The notes under the pieces are model-generated. The model saw only the letters and a program-made list of their open reading frames with translations, searched no databases and was not told the DNA's origin. Position numbers and translations under genes: made by a program. A stretch of DNA of 5,964 bases from JBOGED01 sp050743625 (GTDB lineage: Bacteria; Actinomycetota; Nitriliruptoria; Euzebyales; Egibacteraceae): contig JBOGED010000209.1 in the NCBI GenBank assembly GCA_050743625.1, forward strand, positions 1-5,964. Reading direction: 5' to 3'. Of the stretch, positions 1 through 4,392 are shown piece after piece; position 1 is the stretch's first letter; the number at the start of each line of letters is the position of its first letter.

Positions 1-16
1 GCATTACCCTTTCCTC

Positions 17-835
17 ATGCCAGTGCTTGTGACAGGAGCCGAGACCGCGGTGGGCCGCACGGTGGCAACCCAGCTTGCCCGGCGTGGTGGTGAGGTACGG
101 GTGTTCCTCGATCTGGAGCGGGCCGGCGCCGCGGACCCCGCGCCGTTCCATGCGTTGGGTTGCAAGGTGGCTCGTGGCGCGCTGGACGACGAGGGTCATC
201 TCGAAAGCGCCCTTGAACAGGTGCATACGGTCATGCACCTCGCATCCTCTCCCTTGCAGGATCCAGAGCGGATGCTCGACGCCGCCGCTACCGTGCTCTC
301 CGCCGCGATCGGGGCGGGATGCCGCCGGGTGATCTGGCTTTCCCAGCTGGGCGCCGAGGCTCCTGAGGGCAATGACTACCTCGCCGCCTGCGCCGAGGCG
401 GAGGACCTGCTTACCGACGCGCCGCTCGAGTCGGTCGTGTTCCGTCCCTCTCTGACGTACGGGCCGGACGACGACCTGACGGCCGCGCTGGCCGGTAGTA
501 CGGCGAACGACGGATCGAGGCCCGGTCGCCATGCTCCCCTCTACGCCGGCGACCTCGCCGAGGCTGTCGCCGCCGTCGACCGTGAGCGGGTCATGGCCGG
601 TCCCGCTGACCTCCACGTCATCGTCCCGATCGCGGGGCCCGATCTCCTTCGGCTCGCCGACGTGATCCAAGGCCTACGCGACAATGCTCCAGTGGTGTGC
701 CGAAGCCAGCCCCTTCCCGGGCATGTAACGGACCTCCTGGCACGCGATCTGCTGCCGCCCGCTGGCGCGATCGGCGCCTATGGCACGTCGTTCTCCGAAG
801 GCACCCGCCTGCTCGCGGCGGCATGGGCATCGTGA
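17..835 (+). CDS. NAD(P)-binding Rossmann-fold protein, atypical SDR / NmrA-like
   Basis: A 272-residue soluble protein with no signal peptide or membrane segment. The N-terminus reads as beta-strand, glycine-rich turn, helix (VLVTGAETAVG, residues 3-13), the dinucleotide-binding start of the extended and atypical short-chain dehydrogenases. A second strand (VRVFLD, 27-32), the segment HLASS (74-78) and the strand VIWLSQLGA (105-113) fit the same fold, followed by FRPSLTYGP (142-150), the usual RPS/T-x-x-YGP element. The active-site pattern YxxxK is degenerate: Tyr121 is present, but residue 125 is Cys instead of Lys. The protein may therefore bind NAD(P) as a sensor or reductase of the NmrA/NDUFA9-like type rather than act as a classical dehydrogenase. 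No substrate can be assigned. The ATG at 17 is chosen because it places the glycine motif at the normal distance. No Shine-Dalgarno is visible and the frame stays open to the window edge, so an upstream start is possible. It overlaps the next gene, suggesting co-translation. Confidence 0.85.
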   Translation: MPVLVTGAETAVGRTVATQLARRGGEVRVFLDLERAGAADPAPFHALGCKVARGALDDEGHLESALEQVHTVMHLASSPLQDPERMLDAAATVLSAAIGAGCRRVIWLSQLGAEAPEGNDYLAACAEAEDLLTDAPLESVVFRPSLTYGPDDDLTAALAGSTANDGSRPGRHAPLYAGDLAEAVAAVDRERVMAGPADLHVIVPIAGPDLLRLADVIQGLRDNAPVVCRSQPLPGHVTDLLARDLLPPAGAIGAYGTSFSEGTRLLAAAWAS

Positions 836-1797
836 GCGTCGCCGCTCGATGGGTCAGCGGGTCGGCGAGTGCCGCCCTGTTCGACGTGGTGACCGCGCGT
901 CCGGCCGAGGCTCGGGTGCTCGTGGCGGGGGCTGCGGCGGTGTACCTCCAAGTCGGGGAGGCGGCGCGGGTTGTCGCGGTCGTCGCCCGGGACGGTGTCG
1001 CGCTCCCGAACGCGGTGGTCGTCAGCGCGCTTGCCCGATCAGCTCCGTTCGCCCAGGTTGCGCCGAGGCAGGTTGCCCGCATCGGGGCTGGCAGGATCGA
1101 GATCCACGGCATGGTCGTCCAGGTTCACCGATGGTGGGACCCCGTGCCACGGCTGCCTACCGCTGACCCCGCGGTGCTCGCGACGCGCCTTATCGAGGTA
1201 CAGCGACTCCTGGAGCCCTGGCCCTACGATGAGGTCGATCCGGTCGGTATCGCAGTGCGCGAGCGCGCCATGGCGCTGGCGACCGCCGCCGCCGCGTTGC
1301 GCGTCGATGCGGCGGCGCGAGCCGCGGTGGCGCTCGTCGGCCTCGGACCTGGGTTCACGCCGAGTGGAGACGACATCGTCGCCGGTTTCCTCAGCGGTCT
1401 GCGGTTGCTTCCTGAAGCGTGTAGGACTCCGATGCTCGGCGGAGATCGCTTGGCCGGCACCCTCGCCAAGGCCGTCTCCGAGGCCGTCGCTGGAGCGAGC
1501 ATGCGTACGACCGCGCCGTCTGCGGCACTGCTGGCTCATGCGGCGCGTGGTGAGGTTGCCCGTCCCGCGGGCCGCCTGCTCGCCGCCCTCGTTGGCGCCG
1601 CCCCGATCGGCGGTGCCGTCCAGGAACTGCTCGGCGTCGGTCATACGTCGGGGCTCGATCTGGCCACCGGGCTCGTGATCGCGGGTAAGAGCGTGGTCGC
1701 GGGGATTGAGGGGAAGGTATCAACCGCACGATCCAACGCTCTTATTCACAACGCTCGCCTCGAACACGTCCGAGTTCCCTGTGCCCTCCACCGCTGA
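823..1797 (+). CDS. DUF2877 domain protein (AllH/YlbF-like)
   Basis: A 324-residue protein recognised by the DUF2877 signature GLGPGFTPSGDD (residues 173-184), followed by the hydrophobic helix IVAGFLSGL, and by the C-terminal block GHTSGLDLATGLV (273-285). A conserved-looking Ser/Thr/Arg-rich turn (RTTAPSAALL) lies at 228-237. Established knowledge: in E. coli the DUF2877 protein YlbF (AllH), with FdrA (AllF) and YlbE (AllG), makes up oxamate carbamoyltransferase of anaerobic allantoin breakdown. No FdrA-like or DUF1116 partner is in this window, so carbamoyl transfer is only a hint. The open frame extends upstream to an ATG at 697, but that extension lies inside the previous gene and is arginine- and proline-rich shadow sequence. 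ATG 823 (13-base overlap) or GTG 832 (GTGA overlap with the upstream stop) are the realistic starts, and neither has a strong Shine-Dalgarno. The last 25 residues or so look less conserved. The family call is firm and the function is not. Confidence 0.85.
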   Translation: MGIVSVAARWVSGSASAALFDVVTARPAEARVLVAGAAAVYLQVGEAARVVAVVARDGVALPNAVVVSALARSAPFAQVAPRQVARIGAGRIEIHGMVVQVHRWWDPVPRLPTADPAVLATRLIEVQRLLEPWPYDEVDPVGIAVRERAMALATAAAALRVDAAARAAVALVGLGPGFTPSGDDIVAGFLSGLRLLPEACRTPMLGGDRLAGTLAKAVSEAVAGASMRTTAPSAALLAHAARGEVARPAGRLLAALVGAAPIGGAVQELLGVGHTSGLDLATGLVIAGKSVVAGIEGKVSTARSNALIHNARLEHVRVPCALHR

Positions 1798-1870
1798 CCG
1801 CGATGAGCCGGACACCGCGCTGCTCGAAGCATCGGGCCGCGGCCATGAGAGCGTGTCCAAGGCCATGCCC

Positions 1871-2293
1871 ATGGGTTGCGATTCGATCCCGCTAGAAGTT
1901 CACGAGGCCGCTCGTGCCGCTTTTGCCTGGCGTACGGTGGCGGCCGAGCTTGCCGAGCTGACCTACGACTCGGTCCTCGACTCCCCGCAACTCGACTCCG
2001 AGGACCCGCTCGACCCGCAGGAGCCGCGTCGCCTGAGGTTCGAGGTCGCCGACGTGACCATCGAACTCGAGGTCCACGACGCAGGGGGCCATCGCTGGCT
2101 GAAGGGTCAGATCCTCCCCCCACAAGCCTGGACGTTGAAGGTCCGCCACGAACGCGGCGACCGGGACCTCGACGCCGACGCCCGCGGTCGCTTCCAGCTC
2201 CTGGGCGTCGCTCGAGGACCAGTCAGCATGCTGTGCCGGCTCGGCTTGGGTGACACCGCCCGAGTCCTCGAGACCGAGTGGGTGATGCTGTAG
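1871..2293 (+). CDS. Small actinobacterial protein of the sigma-factor-neighbour type; helical N-terminus plus beta domain
   Basis: A protein of about 140 residues. From the ATG at 1871, an N-terminal helix (VHEAARAAFAWRTVAAELAELTYDS) is followed by an acidic linker and a strand-rich domain (RRLRFEVADVTIELEVHD, LKGQILPP, LKVRHERG, GRFQLLGV, ending ETEWVML). This pattern matches, from memory, a common but poorly named actinobacterial family usually encoded between an ECF-like sigma factor and a CHAT-domain or protease gene; the C-terminal part resembles carboxypeptidase-regulatory-like beta sandwiches. A role as regulator or adaptor in such a cassette is inference. No sigma factor or CHAT gene is present here. 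The frame is open from ATG 1706, but that stretch overlaps the DUF2877 gene and looks non-family-like. ATG 1871 is preferred because AAGG (1859-1862) precedes it by eight bases; GTG 1781, GTG 1853 and ATG 1865 are alternatives. It follows the DUF2877 gene by 73 bp, so it may be co-transcribed. Confidence 0.72.
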   Translation: MGCDSIPLEVHEAARAAFAWRTVAAELAELTYDSVLDSPQLDSEDPLDPQEPRRLRFEVADVTIELEVHDAGGHRWLKGQILPPQAWTLKVRHERGDRDLDADARGRFQLLGVARGPVSMLCRLGLGDTARVLETEWVML

Positions 2294-2315
2294 CACTCGG
2301 CGGCCGGGCGCTTGC

Positions 2316-2345
2316 CAGCTTTTGCGCGCTGGAGCGCAAAAGCTG
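2316..2345. repeat. Operator-like inverted repeat, copy 1 (12-bp perfect arms)
   Basis: The arms CAGCTTTTGCGC (2316-2327) and GCGCAAAAGCTG (2334-2345) are perfectly complementary around the 6-bp centre GCTGGA. The core TTTGCGC-N6-GCGCAAA (2321-2340) recurs at 2393-2412, which favours a protein-binding site. The longer arms would also form a strong RNA hairpin 22 bp after the stop codon at 2293, so this copy could in addition end or protect the upstream transcript. No U-tract follows, so it is not a canonical intrinsic terminator. Confidence 0.75.
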
Positions 2346-2360
2346 CCAGCAACACGGGCC

Positions 2361-2373
2361 GTAGGTGTCCTAC
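2361..2373. repeat. Short dyad GTAGG-N3-CCTAC
   Basis: A perfect 5-bp inverted repeat with a TGT centre. Its midpoint (2367) falls within half a base of the point midway between the centres of the two TTTGCGC dyads (2330.5 and 2402.5), near the expected -35 zone of the candidate promoter. It could be a second regulator's site or chance, because 5-bp arms are short. Confidence 0.35.
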
Positions 2374-2385
2374 AAGCCGTTTGCT

Positions 2386-2391
2386 TACGAT
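2386..2391 (+). promoter_or_regulatory. Candidate -10 element TACGAT
   Basis: TACGAT fits the actinobacterial -10 pattern TANNNT and lies one base upstream of the second TTTGCGC dyad, which would then cover the start point of transcription near 2397-2400. No good -35 hexamer is found 17-18 bp upstream (the region is AGGTGT-like), so the promoter may need an activator or may depend weakly on the -35. An alternative -10, TAGCCT at 2432-2437, would put the start downstream of the dyad. Confidence 0.35.
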
Positions 2392-2392
2392 T

Positions 2393-2412
2393 TTTGCGCG
2401 TACATGCGCAAA
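2393..2412. repeat. Operator-like inverted repeat, copy 2 (TTTGCGC-N6-GCGCAAA)
   Basis: The perfect 7-bp arms TTTGCGC (2393-2399) and GCGCAAA (2406-2412) flank the 6-bp centre GTACAT. Arm sequence and spacer length are identical to copy 1 but the centre differs, as expected for a dimeric transcription factor reading the arms. The centre-to-centre distance to copy 1 is 72 bp. It lies 52 bp before the GTG of the CoA-transferase, a normal place for an operator. Confidence 0.75.
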
Positions 2413-2453
2413 CATGGGCCACGTGGCGATCTAGCCTGGAGGGATCGCGAGCC

Positions 2454-2460
2454 AGGAGGG
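2454..2460 (+). promoter_or_regulatory. Shine-Dalgarno AGGAGGG of the CoA-transferase gene
   Basis: A near-perfect ribosome-binding sequence ends four bases before the GTG at 2465 and decides that start. It is the strongest such site on the plus strand of the window. Confidence 0.8.
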
Positions 2461-2464
2461 CGGA

Positions 2465-3622
2465 GTGAGCGGTCCCTTGCAAGGAATCAAGGTGCTCGAC
2501 CTCACCCGGGCGCTGGCGGGGCCGTATGCCACGATGATGCTCGCCGACGCGGGCGCCGATGTCGTGAAGGTCGAGCGGCCAGGTGACGGTGACGACTCGC
2601 GTGGCTGGGGGCCACCGTTCGCCCATCCCCCGGCCCGCACAGACCAGCGCGAGTCTCCGTACTTCTTGTCGGTGAATCGCGGCAAGCGCTCGATCACCCT
2701 GGACCTCAAGTCGGCCGAGGGCAGCGCTCGCCTTCGAGACCTTGTACGCAAAGCGGACGTACTCGTGGAGAACTTTCGACCGGGGGTGATGGAGCAGCTG
2801 GGCTTGGCGCCTGAGGCGCTCGCCGCGCTGAACCCCGCGTTGGTGACCCTGTCGATCACGGGCTTCGGGGATGGCGGCCCGGACGGTCATCGGTCGGGGT
2901 TTGACCAGATCGCTCAGGGTGAGGGCGGCTTGATGAGCCTCACGGGACCCGAGGGTGGTCCGCCGAGTAAGGTCGGTGTGCCGATCGCGGACATCCTCGC
3001 GGGAATGTTCGGGGCGTTCGGGGTAGCCGCGGCCCTGACCGAGCGTGCGCGCAGCGGTCAGGGGCAGCAGGTGTCGACGTCGCTCCTCGCCGGGATGATC
3101 GCGGTGCACACCTACCAGGGCACCCGCTGGCTTATCGCTGGTGAGGTCCCGGAGACGGCGGGCAACCGCCACCCATTGATCGCTCCCTACGGGGCCTTCG
3201 CCTGCGCAGACGGCGATATCAACATCGCCGTGGGATCTGAGGGGCTCTGGCGCCGGTTCGCGCCCGTCGTCGGGCTCGACCCCGCCGACGAGCGGTTCGC
3301 CACGAACGCCGACCGTGTCGTCCGTCTCGCCGAGCTGGATGCCGCCATGGCCCCCGCGCTCACCAGCTTATGCGTCGAGGACTGGATCAAGCGCTTCGAC
3401 GAGGCAGGCGTGCCCGCGGGGAGGATCCGTACGCTGGACCAGGTCTACGGCTCCCCGCAGGTCGACCACCTCGGCCTGATCGACGTCGTCGAGCACGCCA
3501 CCCTCGGCCCCGTCCGCCTTCCGGGCCGCCCACTGTCCTACAGCCGCACCGCCCCAGGGACCCCTCTGGCGCCGCCTGTACTGGGACAGCACGACGAAGA
3601 CAACCTGTGGGATGAGGGCTGA
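2465..3622 (+). CDS. Family III (CaiB/BaiF) CoA-transferase
   Basis: A 385-residue cytoplasmic enzyme of normal length for the formyl-CoA transferase / carnitine CoA-transferase / alpha-methylacyl-CoA racemase family. It opens with the family start GIKVLDLTRALAGPYATMMLADAGADVVKVE (residues 7-37, read in parts), then NRGKRSITLDL (71-81), VENFRPGVMEQLG (101-113) and GFGDGGP (133-139). VGVPIADILAGM (170-181) contains Asp176, which aligns with the catalytic aspartate that forms the acyl-CoA anhydride or thioester intermediates in this family (Asp169 of Oxalobacter Frc). The C-terminal domain has AGVPAGRI and a final GRPLSYSRTAPG segment. The enzymes form interlocked dimers and move CoA between carboxylic acids. 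The substrate cannot be read from the sequence; formyl/oxalyl, carnitine, succinyl/malyl and racemase activities are all possible. GTG 2465 is set by AGGAGGG. The gene sits alone behind the dyad-rich control region and runs convergent to the toxin gene. Confidence 0.93.
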   Translation: MSGPLQGIKVLDLTRALAGPYATMMLADAGADVVKVERPGDGDDSRGWGPPFAHPPARTDQRESPYFLSVNRGKRSITLDLKSAEGSARLRDLVRKADVLVENFRPGVMEQLGLAPEALAALNPALVTLSITGFGDGGPDGHRSGFDQIAQGEGGLMSLTGPEGGPPSKVGVPIADILAGMFGAFGVAAALTERARSGQGQQVSTSLLAGMIAVHTYQGTRWLIAGEVPETAGNRHPLIAPYGAFACADGDINIAVGSEGLWRRFAPVVGLDPADERFATNADRVVRLAELDAAMAPALTSLCVEDWIKRFDEAGVPAGRIRTLDQVYGSPQVDHLGLIDVVEHATLGPVRLPGRPLSYSRTAPGTPLAPPVLGQHDEDNLWDEG

Positions 3623-3672
3623 ACCCACTGCCGGACGTCGCCTGGCCACAAGCGCAACGCCTTCGCCCCGTA
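3623..3672. other. Convergent intergenic gap without a visible terminator
   Basis: Fifty base pairs separate the stop codon of the CoA-transferase from that of the VapC-like toxin on the opposite strand. No perfect GC-rich stem followed by a T-run is seen on either strand, so the two transcripts may overlap or end by another mechanism. Confidence 0.5.
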
Positions 3673-4098
3673 TCACACGGCGTGGACCGTGAGCCCGATG
3701 CAACTAAGATGATCGAAGCCGGCGGCGTTGCGGGTGTAGAGCGGGAGCTCGTTGGCCAGCGCGATGGCGGCGATGAAGAGGTCCACCGCACGGGCCCCGC
3801 GTGGCTTCCGGTGCTGGGCGTGGGTGGCGGCGTAGACGCGTCCGTACGCGCGGGCCGCTCGGTCGTCAAAGGGCAAGGGGTCAACCGTCGCCTCGATACG
3901 CTGCAGGCGCTCCTGACGCACGGCCCGCTCCCGCGGGTCGTCCGTGGCGTGTGGGCCGGCGGCGAGCTCAGCCATCGTGATAGCCGAGATCGCCGATTCG
4001 TCGGGAAGCGCGGTGGGGGGCACGTGCTCTACCGCGATCACGACCGATGTGTCCAACAGTCCGCGTGTGGGGCGGGGCGCGGCGGTAGCTTCAGTCAC
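3673..4098 (-). CDS. VapC-like PIN-domain toxin (type II toxin-antitoxin ribonuclease)
   Basis: A 141-residue PIN-domain protein, typical in size for VapC. The acidic metal-binding residues are in place: Asp16 in LLDTSVVIA, Glu44 in ITMAELAAG, Asp106 in RAVDLFIAA and Asp129 in RNAAGFDHL, with the LPLYTRN strand before the last. Together they indicate an Mg2+/Mn2+-dependent endoribonuclease that would cleave tRNA, rRNA or mRNA when not bound by its antitoxin; the RNA target is unknown. The GTG start (4098-4096) overlaps the antitoxin's TGA as GTGA, the usual arrangement for translational coupling. The residues between 90 and 106 (HAQHRKPRGARAV) form the basic stretch common to the subfamily. 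Nothing suggests inactivation. The gene is convergent with the CoA-transferase, whose stop is 50 bp away; no clear terminator is seen in that gap. Confidence 0.92.
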   Translation of the reverse strand: MTEATAAPRPTRGLLDTSVVIAVEHVPPTALPDESAISAITMAELAAGPHATDDPRERAVRQERLQRIEATVDPLPFDDRAARAYGRVYAATHAQHRKPRGARAVDLFIAAIALANELPLYTRNAAGFDHLSCIGLTVHAV

Positions 4099-4349
4099 GC
4101 GCGTGGCTCGATGGACTGCTCCACGACGGAGTCAAGGTCGTCCCGAAACCGACCGGGGTCGATGGGTTGCGCACCGGCCAAGACCGCCCGCAGCGCGTCG
4201 CGCGCGACGAAGCGGCGGCGCCGGACGGGGTGCAGCTCGCCGACGGGCACACCATGCCGTGTCACCACGAAGTCCTCGCCGCGATCCAGGGCACGCATAA
4301 TCTCGCCGCTCTCGTTGCGCAGCTCTCGTTGGGTGATCGTTCGCGTCAT
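4095..4349 (-). CDS. Phd/YefM-family antitoxin of the VapC-like toxin
   Basis: An 84-residue protein. Residues 3-41 (RTITQRELRNESGEIMRALDRGEDFVVTRHGVPVGELHP, read in parts) are the classical Phd/YefM DNA-binding fold: a strand, the helix RELRNESGEIMRAL and the turn FVVTRHGVPVGEL. The basic RRRRF and the acidic C-terminal tail (DPGRFRDDLDSVVEQSIEP) are the expected linker and toxin-neutralising segment. Family members bind their own promoter as dimers and, with toxin, repress the operon. The gene starts 43 bp after the end of the permease on the same strand and overlaps the toxin by GTGA. No Shine-Dalgarno is at the normal distance from the ATG; instead there is an AGGAGG 26 bases upstream and a TACGCT box six bases upstream that would allow a leaderless mRNA. 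Confidence 0.92.
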   Translation of the reverse strand: MTRTITQRELRNESGEIMRALDRGEDFVVTRHGVPVGELHPVRRRRFVARDALRAVLAGAQPIDPGRFRDDLDSVVEQSIEPRA

Positions 4350-4352
4350 ACG

Positions 4353-4381
4353 AGGAGCGTAGCACGCACGCTACACCTCCT
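4353..4381. promoter_or_regulatory. Inverted repeat before the antitoxin gene: candidate TA operator or mRNA hairpin
   Basis: On the plus strand, AGGAG-C-GTAGC (4353-4363) and GCTAC-AC-CTCCT (4370-4381) are complementary apart from a 1x2 internal loop, around the centre ACGCAC. As DNA this is a plausible binding site for the Phd-type antitoxin. As minus-strand RNA it would pair AGGAGG (4381-4376) with CUCCU just before the AUG. The minus-strand hexamer TACGCT (4361-4356) also fits a -10 element ending six bases before the ATG, so the operator could overlap a leaderless promoter. Confidence 0.55.
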
Positions 4382-4392
4382 GAGTTTGCCGG

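Larger units (their letters stand above)
2294..2464. promoter_or_regulatory. Intergenic control region of the CoA-transferase gene
   Basis: This 171-bp gap is the largest non-coding stretch in the window and is unusually rich in dyads: two copies of TTTGCGC-N6-GCGCAAA (2321-2340 and 2393-2412), a GTAGG-N3-CCTAC dyad between them (2361-2373), a candidate -10 element TACGAT (2386-2391) and the Shine-Dalgarno of the next gene (2454-2460). The T/A runs inside the repeats stand out against the GC-rich background. No convincing small ORF is seen in it. Confidence 0.7.

Noticed and set aside
697..822. Upstream extension of the DUF2877 gene
   Set aside because: It lies wholly inside the previous gene and reads as Arg/Pro-rich shadow sequence; ATG 823 or GTG 832 give normal overlap starts.
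971..1678. Plus-strand open frame of 235 codons inside the DUF2877 gene
   Set aside because: It is an alternate frame with Ser/Arg-rich shadow composition; the DUF2877 frame carries the conserved signature.
1706..1870. N-terminal extension of the small sigma-neighbour protein, overlapping the DUF2877 gene by 92 bp
   Set aside because: The extra residues do not resemble the family's N-terminus, and a better-spaced AAGG before ATG 1871 gives the expected short leader before the AAFAWRT helix. GTG 1781 or ATG 1865 remain possible.
1892..3172. Long minus-strand open frame of 426 codons
   Set aside because: It runs through the sigma-neighbour gene, the dyad-rich gap and half of the well-conserved CoA-transferase. 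Its translation is Arg/His-rich with no recognisable motif, typical of an antisense shadow in GC-rich DNA.
4132..4365. Minus-strand frame starting at GTG 4365 with AGGAGG ten bases upstream
   Set aside because: The ribosome site is well placed, but the translation is Arg/Ala-rich and overlaps the clear Phd-type antitoxin in another frame. The AGGAGG is better discussed as part of the antitoxin leader.
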